Source of the DNA: CAZNYN01 sp964577295
GTDB lineage: Bacteria > Synergistota > Synergistia > Synergistales > Synergistaceae
Direction: 5' to 3'
Length of the DNA stretch: 27,190 nucleotides
Assembly (NCBI GenBank): GCA_964577295.1
Contig: CAZNYN010000024.1
Coordinates: forward strand, 1-27,190
A model generated the notes under the pieces. It made no database searches, was not told the origin of the DNA, and saw nothing but the letters and a program-made list of their open reading frames with translations. Of the stretch, positions 1 through 6,839 are shown in pieces. The position numbers and the translations under genes were made by a program. The stretch's first letter is position 1. Every line of letters starts with the position of its first letter.

Positions 1-58
1 AATTGCTTGTGCTACATTTATATATAAAAATGTAAAAAAATCAGGGTTTAGCTTTAAA

Positions 59-1461
59 GAGTCTGTCAACTAAACTGTGTATGGCTCCTTAATAGTAATG
101 ATTACGATTTAATCAGCTCCGCAATTTCGGGGTGTTTTAGTATGAAATACCCCAGGGCTTTGCCCCAGTTTTTGATGGGTATTGTCCATTTCTTGGATGC
201 CTCTAGTATACCCAATGTAACTATTTTTAACGCTGACTCGTCACTCGGGAAGATTCTCCTGTTACGGGTCAGTTTGCGTAAGGACATGTTGAGTGACTCT
301 ATTGTGTTGGTCGTGTAGATGATGTTGCGGATGTCGGGCGGATACCTGAATATGGTGTTGAGGTCTTCCCATTTGCCTTCCCATTGTTTTGGTATGAGCG
401 GATATACGGAGCCCCATTTTTCTTTGAACTCTTTGAGTGCGTCTCTTGCCGCATCTTCCGTCGGTGCGTTATATATGGCTTTCAAGTCCTGGGATACCGC
501 TTTTTTGTCTTTGTGCGGTACGTATTTGAGCGATGAGCGCATCATGTGTACCATGCAGAGCTGTATCTCTGTCTCGGGATAGACTGTCCTTACGGCATCT
601 GGGAATCCTTTGAGTCCGTCCATGCAGGCGACTATTATGCGTTCCAGACCACGGTTCTTTAGTTCGGTCAATACCTGTCCCCAGAAGGCGGCTCCTTCGT
701 TTTCTGTTACCCACGCCCCAAGCAGTTCTTTTTTGCCTTCGCTGTTAAGTCCCAGTGCTATTTGAACGGATTTGTTTATGACTTTTCTGTCACTGTGTAT
801 CTTGATTACAACTGCGTCAAGCCATACTATCGGATACATTGGGTCAAGGATTCTGTTCTGCCACTTGCGGGCGTCGTCTTCCATTGCTCCTGCTATTTCA
901 GCCACAAGCGTTGCCGATATATCGACATTGTATAGTTCTTTGATTGTTGCCTGTATATCTCTTGTGGTCATTCCTTTGGCATATAGAGCCATTACAGCCT
1001 TGTCCATTGGGCCGACTCTGTGCTGACGCTTGGGAACTATCTGCGGCTGAAATGTGCTTTTGCGATCGCGTGGTGTCTCTATTTCCATTTCATCGAAGTC
1101 ACCTTTTATTGTCTTATGTCCTTTTCCATTGCGGGAGTTGCCTGAATCGCGGCCGCTTTCAGTGTTATATTCATCGTCAAGGTGATAGTCCATCTCGGCA
1201 TTCATGATTCTTTCAATGGCGCGCTTGGTAAGCTGCTTAAGAATGCCGTTTTCTCCCAACAGGTCGCTTGGCTTTTCGTAGCCTTGAAGCAGCTGATCCA
1301 AAAGTTCATCGCTGATATTGTTGCCTTGTTCCTCTGTGTTTACTTTTTTACTTTTCATATCTGTGCAAGACCTCCCGTTTTTGGCGTCCTTTGGTTTAAG
1401 CATGTATGCGTTCGATTCTAGGCGCTCTGCGGAGCCCTTACACAGTTTATCTTACACCCTC
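59..1461 (-). mobile_element. IS256-family insertion sequence
   Basis: An apparently complete insertion sequence with one transposase gene read on the minus strand. Imperfect terminal inverted repeats are visible: 59-81 on the left matches the reverse complement of 1439-1461 at about 17 of 23 positions, sharing the block TAAACTGTGTA. IS256-family elements usually duplicate 8 bp of target. Here the flanks at 51-58 (gctttaaa) and 1462-1469 (cttttaaa) agree at only 6 of 8 positions, so the duplication has decayed or the ends are off by a base or two. The element lies beside fragments of phage-type genes, which suggests insertion into already degenerating DNA. Confidence 0.8.
102..1358 (-). CDS. 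IS256-family (mutator-type) transposase
   Basis: DDE transposase that moves the surrounding IS256-type element. The reading frame opens at 1403, but the ATG at 1358 is preferred because GGGAGG lies 12 bases upstream; the ATG at 1403 has no ribosome binding site. From 1358 the protein is 418 aa, close to the usual ~400 aa. The catalytic triad is visible as Asp181 (WLDAVV), Asp247 (CMDGLKGFP) and Glu354 (TNTIESLN). The family's CMVHMMRSS motif lies between the second Asp and the Glu. No stop or frameshift is seen, so the enzyme may be active. It is the only gene in the element. Confidence 0.93.
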   Translation of the reverse strand: MKSKKVNTEEQGNNISDELLDQLLQGYEKPSDLLGENGILKQLTKRAIERIMNAEMDYHLDDEYNTESGRDSGNSRNGKGHKTIKGDFDEMEIETPRDRKSTFQPQIVPKRQHRVGPMDKAVMALYAKGMTTRDIQATIKELYNVDISATLVAEIAGAMEDDARKWQNRILDPMYPIVWLDAVVIKIHSDRKVINKSVQIALGLNSEGKKELLGAWVTENEGAAFWGQVLTELKNRGLERIIVACMDGLKGFPDAVRTVYPETEIQLCMVHMMRSSLKYVPHKDKKAVSQDLKAIYNAPTEDAARDALKEFKEKWGSVYPLIPKQWEGKWEDLNTIFRYPPDIRNIIYTTNTIESLNMSLRKLTRNRRIFPSDESALKIVTLGILEASKKWTIPIKNWGKALGYFILKHPEIAELIKS

Positions 1462-1499
1462 CTTTTAAATCGTCTCTACGTAAATTTTCAGTTCAGGGG

Positions 1500-1856
1500 T
1501 TAGTGTCGTTGGTTTTGAATATTTAGAACCAAAGCCGCGTTACCCCGCACTAAGGCATTGATGAAAAACCTAAGTGATTCGTACAAAACGAAAATACACC
1601 GTTTGGGGGCTCTCTGCTTATACTTATGCGGGCAGTCCGCAATATCTTGCTCAGATACCTTACCGGAGTTGATATGGTTCGCCATACCCTTTAAGAAAAT
1701 ATCTCCGCTTTCGTGCAGGAAGCTGCTGCAATTTGCAGTCTTCATCATACTGACAAGACTTTTACCGTCTTGAAAGGTAACGGGAACATTGATTGTTAAA
1801 CTTTGATTTATAGCAGATTGCGAATTGATATTTTCTGTTCTTTGTGATAGTGTCAC
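1500..1856 (-). pseudogene. Polyvalent-protein fragment with decayed HExxH motif
   Basis: An open stretch of 118 codons resembling part of a phage or mobile-element 'large polyvalent protein'. The visible signature is VTFQDGKSLVSMMKTANCSS followed by FLHESGDIFL. In intact relatives the second part reads (S/T)TFLHExGHxFL and binds a metal. Here the second histidine is replaced by Asp (HESGD), so metal binding is probably lost. No ribosome binding site is evident, and related fragments follow upstream in other frames. I read this as a shard of a once much longer gene. The family assignment is from memory of the motif, not a search. Confidence 0.5.
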
Positions 1857-1887
1857 AATAAGTGCATATTTTTACGAACCTCAAGAC

Positions 1888-2115
1888 CTAAATTATTCCA
1901 TTTTGAAACAAAGTCCTTTGCGTTACTGACATTTGTATATTGCTTTTTTCGCTTGACTGAGCTAAGCTTTGGTCAAGATCTCCTCCTGAAGCGCGGTTAG
2001 TATCGTTATCGAGAAGGCCGTAGGTACCGGAAGGAGATTTACTATTATCCTCCGGGTTTGTAAGTTTTCCAATATTATACTGCCAATTTCCATCTGCGTG
2101 CTTTTCTATTACCAT
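1888..2115 (-). pseudogene. Polyvalent-protein fragment
   Basis: A 75-codon open stretch starting about 10 bases after the stop of the fragment at 2126-2311. It contains VIEKHADGNWQYNIGKL and later SPSGTYGLLDNDTNRASGGD. Both look like linker segments just before the metallopeptidase motif in phage-type large polyvalent proteins, which fits the HESGD fragment lying immediately downstream at 1500-1856. Together the pieces look like one gene broken by stops and frameshifts. No independent function is proposed. Confidence 0.4.
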
Positions 2116-2125
2116 TCTTACATTT

Positions 2126-2590
2126 TTATTTGCTGGCTTCTTTCTCTCCGGAAAGCTGTATATTGATAGTATTATCTATATAGTTATATTCGATAATATC
2201 TTCTTCTCCACTTTTTTTCTTGCTGCTGCAAGCTGCAAATTTATATTGTCCATTTTCGGTATATACAGTTCCAGTGTCGATCAATTCTCTCAGATATGGA
2301 AACAAATACAATTTAGCATTATTACAACGTATAAAAGTGCTTTCATTGGCTCCACGTTTCGAAAAAATACATTTTCCAGAACAGGGTTATTTACTGGTCC
2401 GTTTTTTGATTTCCGTCCTTGTCACGAACCTAAATATTTTCCAGAAATGTATAATTTGTTGGAAAACATTATTGTTATTTAGTGGAGATCTTGCTATTAT
2501 GGTAGCAGTAGTACCAGTATCGTTTCGGGCGTAGAGAGCTGGGGATTGCCGGATTCGGTTTTCATCGCTCGTACTGGGAAATCTTCTCAT
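2126..2590 (-). pseudogene. Unrecognised degenerate coding remnants
   Basis: Two short minus-strand open stretches, 2126-2311 (61 codons) and 2387-2590 (67 codons), with interrupted sequence between them. The first contains ELIDTGTVYTENGQYKF and then a lysine- and glutamate-rich tail. The second contains SPALYARNDTGTTATII. They lie upstream of, and collinear with, the polyvalent-protein fragments at 1500-2115, and are probably further pieces of the same ruined gene. I do not recognise either and see no ribosome binding site. Confidence 0.3.
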
Positions 2591-2652
2591 ATTAACAGTA
2601 TTCTATAGTGGACCCCTTGTCAAATATCAATAATTCTCCTAAATAACCCAAA

Positions 2653-3125
2653 TTACGCGGCAACTCTTTTTGCCTTAGCGCGCGCATAGACGCCGGCCGG
2701 TGTACATCCTACGGAGTTGTGGTATCTCTCGTTATTGTAGTAACGGATATACTCAGACAGGCGCTTCGACAGATCTCCGGCGCTTGTGAACTCATTGCAA
2801 TAGAGGAATTCATACTTGAGTGTTCTCCGGAAGCGCTCTATGAATATTTGTCCGGCGCACGTCCCCTACTGTCCATGCTGATGCGGACGCTGCTGCTCTT
2901 CAATAGCCCTGCGAACTCCATGCCGGTGTATTGGCACCCCTGATCGGTGTTCATAATTTCAGGATGTATGTGCATCAGCGCGTTGCTTACAGCTGTCACG
3001 CAGAAGCTGTTGTTCAGCGAATTTGACAGCTCATACGGCATTATCTTACGACTGTACTGCATTGTCTCCTGACGCTAAGTTTTTTATTATCAGACTCTAT
3101 GCAGCGACATCGCTCGTTAAAATCC
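2653..3125 (-). pseudogene. IS3-family OrfB (integrase core), deleted and frameshifted
   Basis: Recognisable OrfB pieces. The beginning is entered by a -1 shift at the end of OrfA and reads MWTWILTSDVAA, then IESDNKKLSVRRQC after a small indel. A large deletion follows, and the sequence resumes at YSRKIMPYELSNS and NTDQGCQYTG, which carries the second catalytic Asp. A one-base shift near 2850 leads into FIERFRRTLKYEFLYC, with the catalytic Glu, and on to a terminal GVYARAKAKRVAA. The first catalytic Asp lies in the deleted part, so the protein is certainly inactive. Intact OrfB is about 280 aa; less than half survives. Confidence 0.8.
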
Positions 3126-3410
3126 ATGTCCACATTTTTTTTTGAGCCAGTCAAGCTCGTAACTGAGCTTGCCGACCTGTTGAAAAAGCCGCTCTTTATC
3201 GTGTTCGAGCTCTTTGGTCTTCGAAGCCTCTTTGCCTAGCTCGAAGATAACCTCCATTCCCTCCAACGCCTGTTTCTTCCAGACGCTTATCAAGTCGCCG
3301 CCAACTCCGAACTCAGATGCAAGCTGAGCCAGCGTCTTATCTTCTTTCAGTGCGGCAAGGACTACTCTTTTTTTGAATTCAGCTGTGTAGCGGTTTCTTG
3401 TTTTTGGCAT
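3117..3410 (-). CDS. IS3-family OrfA (HTH) transposase subunit
   Basis: A 97-aa OrfA-type DNA-binding protein. It has an N-terminal helix-turn-helix (YTAEFKKRVVLAALKEDKTL, then LASEFGV and VWKKQALEGM) and a leucine/charge-rich C-terminal helix (HDKERLFQQVGKLSYELDWL). The ATG at 3410 is preferred over 3419 because AGGAG lies 9 bases before it but touches the upstream ATG. Near its end is a run of nine A residues (3135-3143), the typical slippage site that joins OrfA to OrfB by -1 frameshifting. OrfB is broken, so OrfA is now an orphan. Its 5' end recurs in a diverged copy at 4817-4860. Confidence 0.8.
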   Translation of the reverse strand: MPKTRNRYTAEFKKRVVLAALKEDKTLAQLASEFGVGGDLISVWKKQALEGMEVIFELGKEASKTKELEHDKERLFQQVGKLSYELDWLKKKCGHGF

Positions 3411-3492
3411 ATTCTTCATCTCCTGTTCTATATTTTATTTTACCGCTTCTCTTCGTGTTAAGGAGTGGTCTTCTATCTGGGGGCCGGTATAA
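3376..3492. repeat. Diverged duplication, copy 1 (partner 4817-4930)
   Basis: This segment spans the start of IS3 OrfA and the end of a membrane-protein gene, and it matches 4817-4930 with scattered substitutions and small indels. In both copies OrfA begins just after a coding tail reading IED, two variable residues, then LTRREAVK. In copy 1 an indel ends the tail early. Sharing the same junction in both copies points to duplication of a segment that already held the IS3 insertion. Confidence 0.65.
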
Positions 3493-3522
3493 CATTCTAA
3501 TATAAGTCAGAAACTTTTACAT

Positions 3523-4027
3523 TCATGGACTGTATTTTATATTTTCTGCTGTTTCCGTCACCAAAGAATAGACCACAAGCGGATTCCAGTTATTATCAAC
3601 AATTTGTGTTTCTTTAAAAGTACGCTTAAACTGTTGTGCATTTTTTATGTCATTATTTTGTAATTTGACAGGAGAACTTTTTTCTGTTAGAGTGTGAATT
3701 GTTCCGGCTTGCAAGACTATCTGTGGGAATTGGACCCCTGCTAGATCTTGGGTTAAAGCGGAACTTCTTTTATTATTCACATAAAACATTCCGACTTCGC
3801 CTTTATTCTCCTTGTCAATCGCATTCTTCACCAACTTGGATATTGCATTTTTTATCAAAAGAAGAAGTTACTGCGTTTGCGTCTATTGTTAATCCACCCT
3901 GTCGCCCAAACCCATTTATGACAAATAGATAGTGGTCCCTTAGTTCCGTTACACTCTCCGACATACAACACGCAAATTTATCCTGCCTGATATACAAAGA
4001 TTCGGCTATCAACTTAATTCCTTTCAT
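3523..4027 (-). pseudogene. Truncated ART-like polyvalent-protein gene with frameshift
   Basis: Two overlapping minus-strand frames join into one ~168-aa product if one A is removed from the A-run near 3858: TSSFDK continues as NAISKLVKNAIDKENKGEVG. The C-terminal part has NAQQFKRTFKETQIVDNNW then NPLVVYSLVT. This resembles the entry to the phage-type ADP-ribosyltransferase-like domain (QFKxWFGxSKVVDENGxPLVVYHGT). The HGT of that motif is lost and the rest of the domain is missing, so no enzyme activity is expected. No ribosome binding site precedes 4027. The family link is by motif memory and is tentative. Confidence 0.5.
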
Positions 4028-4097
4028 AATAAATTAAAAATGCATAATAAACGTGATACAATTACTATACAAATTAACTTTGATTGGAGGAATCCAC

Positions 4098-4430
4098 ATG
4101 GCAAAGACAGAAACACTCCACATAAGAATAGAGCCGGAAGTAAAAAAAGATGCCGACTATATTTTCAAGGCTATAGGCATCACAACGGCTGATGCTGTGA
4201 ACATCTTCCTGCGCAAGGCTATAACGGCATCAGGCTTTCCGTTTGAAGTCACGGCTCCTAAGTACAATGCCGAGACCTTGGCCGCAATGGAAGAAGCCAG
4301 GCTAATATCAAGAGACCCGAACGCAAAAAGCTATGCAAACTTCACCGAGATTCTTGACGAAATCGACAAAGAAATAGAAGAAGAGAAAACCACGGCGAAA
4401 GAAGAATGCTTAGCATGCACGAGCCATTAA
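4098..4430 (+). CDS. dinJ: RelB/DinJ-family antitoxin
   Basis: Antitoxin of a type II toxin-antitoxin pair: a ribbon-helix-helix DNA-binding protein that neutralises the YafQ-type RNase encoded next and represses the shared promoter. The start is the ATG at 4098, 8 bases after GGAGG; an upstream GTG in the same frame at 4053 has no such site. The 110-aa product has the RHH strand ETLHIRIEPEVKKDADYIF and the helices that follow (GITTADAVNIFLRKAI). The acidic C-terminal tail (ILDEIDKEIEEEK) is the toxin-binding part. It overlaps the toxin gene by 25 bases. It is one of the few intact genes among broken mobile DNA. Confidence 0.9.
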   Translation: MAKTETLHIRIEPEVKKDADYIFKAIGITTADAVNIFLRKAITASGFPFEVTAPKYNAETLAAMEEARLISRDPNAKSYANFTEILDEIDKEIEEEKTTAKEECLACTSH

Positions 4431-4702
4431 AAATTCGCATAACGACACAATTTAAAAAAGATTTAAAAACGGTCAGAAAGCAGAAAAAGCCAATGGACAA
4501 ACTGGACAGAATTGTCTCTGTTCTGCAAAGCAGAGGTGAGCTTGCACCCCGGTATAAAGACCACTCCCTCACTGGTAGCTGGGACGGCTACAGAGAATGC
4601 CACATTCAGCCTGACTGGCTCTTAATCTACAGAATAGAAAACGATATCTTAGTCCTTACTCTCTCCCGTACAGGCACGCACTCAGAACTCTTGGATAAAT
4701 AA
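4406..4702 (+). CDS. yafQ: YafQ-family mRNA interferase toxin
   Basis: Ribosome-dependent RNase of the RelE/YafQ fold that cleaves mRNA during translation until bound by the upstream antitoxin. The 98-aa product keeps the catalytic set expected from E. coli YafQ: His53 (DHSLTG), His66 (YRECHI), Asp70-Trp71 (QPDWLLIYR) and His92 (RTGTHSELL). Its start lies inside the antitoxin gene, typical of coupled translation; the ATG at 4415 is an alternative. A strong hairpin terminator follows 2 bases after the stop. All key residues are present, so it is predicted to be active. Confidence 0.92.
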   Translation: MLSMHEPLKIRITTQFKKDLKTVRKQKKPMDKLDRIVSVLQSRGELAPRYKDHSLTGSWDGYRECHIQPDWLLIYRIENDILVLTLSRTGTHSELLDK

Positions 4703-4704
4703 AA

Positions 4705-4735
4705 AGAGCTCCTCCGAAAAAGGAAGGGCTCTTTT
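4705..4735 (+). terminator. Rho-independent terminator of dinJ-yafQ
   Basis: Inverted repeat AGAGCTCCTCC / GGAAGGGCTCT with a GAAAAA loop, one mismatch and one G-T pair, followed by TTTT. It begins 2 bases after the toxin stop codon and closes the two-gene operon. Confidence 0.8.
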
Positions 4736-4766
4736 GTCTGCACGTTACCTAAGTGTATAGAATTAT

Positions 4767-4860
4767 TATAGCGGGTCTCTTTTAAAGTACCAAAAATTCT
4801 CCAAAATAACCCAAATAATTCAGCTGTGTAGCTGTTTTTTGTTTTTGGTATATTATTCGT
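4767..4860. mobile_element. Short relic of the same IS3-type element
   Basis: 4767-4816 matches the left end of the IS3 remnant at 2604-2653, sharing CTCC(A/T)AAATAACCCAAAT. It is fused directly to 4817-4860, which matches the 5' end of OrfA (the reverse strand reads MPKTKNSYTAE). Essentially the whole interior of the element is gone, leaving about 95 bp. It resembles a non-autonomous derivative but has no clean inverted repeats, so decay by deletion is more likely. Confidence 0.6.
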
Positions 4861-4930
4861 TACCTGTCTTATATTTTACCGCTTCTCTTCGTGTTAAGTG
4901 GCGGTCCTCTATCTGGAGTCCGGTATAGTA
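4817..4930. repeat. Diverged duplication, copy 2 (partner 3376-3492)
   Basis: Matches copy 1 across the start of IS3 OrfA and the last ~25 codons of the membrane-protein gene at 4853-5224. Here the coding tail is intact, reading IEDRHLTRREAVKYKTGNE. In copy 1 the same tail is cut short by an indel. Similarity fades beyond 4930. Confidence 0.65.
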
Positions 4931-5224
4931 TGCTTCTTTCTGCGCTTCTCTTACGTATAAAACACGAAGCGCAAATACTATGCCGCATATTACGCCGAAA
5001 GTCATAATTAACCACAGCGGGGGAAGCATGAAATCCAGGATTCCTCCCAAAAGCAACGGAGAAGAAAAGAACCACCAAGCAATATAAGCAGATATCGGGA
5101 ACAAAAAGAGGTAAAGGAAAGCCCAGCCTATTGAGATTATCTCTGAGGCGGACGTTGTGTCCTCAATTGGTACGTCAGGTTTTACCGATTCAAAGAGGTC
5201 GTTGTATTCCTTGACTATTCCCAT
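4853..5224 (-). CDS. Small two-helix membrane protein, unknown function
   Basis: Inside the longer open frame 4853-5773 there is an ATG at 5224 with a near-perfect ribosome binding site, GGGAGGTGGCGCA, directly before it. The 123-aa product has an acidic N-terminus (GIVKEYNDLFESVKPDVPIE), two hydrophobic segments at about residues 29-52 and 66-91, and a basic tail ending LTRREAVKYKTGNE. It looks like an independent gene whose upstream neighbour has decayed into the same frame. The tail is duplicated at 3421-3492. I do not recognise the family. The alternative is that the whole frame from 5773 is one protein. Confidence 0.55.
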   Translation of the reverse strand: MGIVKEYNDLFESVKPDVPIEDTTSASEIISIGWAFLYLFLFPISAYIAWWFFSSPLLLGGILDFMLPPLWLIMTFGVICGIVFALRVLYVREAQKEAYYTGLQIEDRHLTRREAVKYKTGNE

Positions 5225-5773
5225 TGCGCCACCTCCCTTGATAGCAGTATTGTAGCATATTAGATGCTGATAAAATGACTGGGATGTATCACGCAGAATA
5301 TAAAGATAAAAATGCGCAAGCTCATGCACGAAAGTAGACTTATTCGCGTTCTTCCCGAGAGTAATACGGGCATAATCCCCCTCGCGAGTGGGAAGAGTTA
5401 TCTTGCCGAGATGCTGCTGGTTATACGGAATACTGGCATCGTCATTGACATTGGTCAACATTTCACCTACACTCATTGTAAGAGTGCCGCTACGGGCATG
5501 GTTGCGCCCTATTTGGGAAGGTGACTGAACAGTAGCGGCACTCTTTTCTTCATAATATAACGTCATACAAATCAACTTTTTGGGGTTTACTTTTATTTCT
5601 CCATTCTTTTCTTCTGCGACCAATCGTATAACCCGATAATTTTTCCCGTCTGTCGTAATAGGAACATACAGCCTGTGAAAATATCTTATATAATTTTTCT
5701 TCTGTACCTTTCTTATTTTCTGAAATGTTGTATTAAAGGTCAGATATGTTTTTTCTATGGGGTGCTGTTTCAA
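4853..5773 (-). pseudogene. HELAH metallopeptidase-type polyvalent fragment, fused to a membrane-protein frame
   Basis: A single open frame of 306 codons. Residues 1-160 resemble part of a phage-type large polyvalent protein: a nuclease-like segment (YIRYFHRLYVPITTDGKNYR, then LICMTLYYEEKS), then KSTFVHELAHFYLYIL with the zinc-binding HELAH at 150-154. Just after this the sequence loses its family look and runs through ICYNTAIKGGGA. That stretch is simply the translated ribosome binding site of the membrane-protein gene starting at 5224. I infer that the polyvalent gene was truncated and fused by chance to the downstream frame. A functional fusion cannot be excluded, since no stop interrupts it. 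Confidence 0.5.
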
Positions 5774-5989
5774 TCAATACAGAGGCAGAAAACAAATCTT
5801 TAAGGTTTTGTATTTCTGCATTCAGTAATGCTATGACAGGAGTTGGTAACCTCATTGCAAAAGCACTGGAGTGTACAGGTGTTTTACATTGCCTTTTATT
5901 ACCTCTGTGAGAATATTTTTGTCTGCGATAGTCGTCTGCATGACGGTAACATAGTTTCATGGAATATGGGCAAAAGCCCCAACGCAAAG

Positions 5990-6605
5990 CTAGCTAATTT
6001 TACGCTCGATATGGCATCCAAGCATCTGACAGAAGGTCTGAGTTCTGCTGTTCCGAGGAATCCTCTTGCCGGAAATAAGGTCTCCATTGCCGTCATTTGC
6101 ATTTTTTAACAAATCACGTATACTTATCTTGCTTCCCGGAGTCCGTATTTGCTCATTAAGTTGGGTATTGGCATTTATGCCATGTGTCGGACTTGCCAGG
6201 GGAGTTTTTTCTTTAGATTTGCGATCGTCAAACATAACAGAAGCATGTAAATCTTGTCTCATACGGTGTGTGCTGAGAAGTTTCTCATTGACAGGTTGTA
6301 CAACGTTACCTAGAATATTTGTAAAGATTCCCGCTGTATTCCAAGAGAAAGATTCGCCGTAGCGGACTTTGCTTTTGGGCTTTGCGTTGGGAATTTCTTT
6401 TATGATGTTGGATGCTTGCGCCTGCGTATCGTGATAATTTCTCTAGTGTCTGTATTTTTGCTCCGGTAAGAAGCGGTGTTCCGGCTGCATACCCTATAAG
6501 TTTCGGTGCTGCCATTCCGACAAACAGAAACATGCCATTGCTGCCGATGCCCTGCATCACACTATCAAGCAAATTGATATCTCTGTCCTTGTAAAGCACG
6601 CTCAT
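5990..6605 (-). pseudogene. Frameshifted phage-like gene remnant
   Basis: Two frames join if one base is shifted near 6415. The part from 6605 reads GIGSNGMFLFVGMAAPKLIG and LLTGAKIQTLEKLSRYAGA. It continues in the other frame as SNIIKEIPNAKPKSKVRYGE, then NTAGIFTNILGN and RTPGSKISIRDLLKNANDGN. The joined product is about 200 aa and ends with a scrambled C-terminus. It has a hydrophobic Gly/Ala-rich N-terminal segment and no motif I can name. It lies upstream of the metallopeptidase-type fragment on the same strand, so it may be an earlier part of the same ruined phage-type gene. Confidence 0.4.
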
Positions 6606-6674
6606 GTATCATTCTGTGCTACTTTCAAGAAAATCAGCAACTGAGCTGATTACTTTCTTCTTTGTAAAATTGAA

Positions 6675-6704
6675 AAGGGTTCAGCTCAAATGAGCTGAAC
6701 CCTT
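6675..6704 (-). terminator. Terminator downstream of tRNA-Gly
   Basis: Perfect 14-bp inverted repeat (AAGGGTTCAGCTCA at 6675-6688, its complement at 6691-6704) followed on the minus strand by TTTTCAATTTT. It starts 8 bases past the tRNA 3' end. No hairpin is visible between the efflux operon and the tRNA, so it may end transcripts of both. Confidence 0.8.
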
Positions 6705-6712
6705 GATATCTC

Positions 6713-6788
6713 TGGAGCGGACAACGGGATTCGGACCCGCGACCCTCAGCTTGGGAAGCTGATGCTCTACCAACTGAGCTATGTCCGC
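6713..6788 (-). tRNA. tRNA-Gly (anticodon CCC)
   Basis: A 76-base cloverleaf on the minus strand. The acceptor stem GCGGACA pairs with TGTCCGC, and TCCA is encoded at the 3' end. The D-arm GCTC/GAGC, anticodon stem TCAGC/GCTGA with loop TTCCCAA, and T-arm GCGGG/CCCGT with loop TCCGAAT all form. The anticodon CCC reads GGG glycine codons. Its 3' end faces the phage-like remnants at 1500-6605, a usual orientation for integration into a tRNA gene, but I see no duplicated 3' tRNA segment within the window. Confidence 0.95.
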
Positions 6789-6839
6789 TTTCAAACATGA
6801 GAATATTACCATAAGTTGTAAATATGCGCTATACCAAAA

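Larger units (their letters stand above)
2606..3419 (-). mobile_element. IS3-family element, internally deleted remnant
   Basis: Contains an OrfA-like gene (3117-3410) and the two ends of OrfB (2653-3125) in the usual IS3 order on the minus strand. Most of the first half of OrfB is missing, and what remains is frameshifted. The left end, beginning about 2606 with TAGTGGACCCCTTGTC, recurs in diverged form at 4767-4816. No matching inverted repeat is visible upstream of OrfA, so the right end is probably truncated against the neighbouring gene. The element cannot transpose by itself. Confidence 0.75.

Noticed and set aside
4053..4097. Upstream GTG start for the antitoxin
   Set aside because: The family begins with the short strand at ETLHIRI, and GGAGG precedes the ATG at 4098, so the 15 extra residues are unlikely.
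5733..5987. 84-codon minus-strand frame before the HELAH fragment
   Set aside because: No ribosome binding site or recognisable motif. Part of it may be an out-of-frame piece of the polyvalent gene (NLKDLFSASVLIE), but the join cannot be shown.
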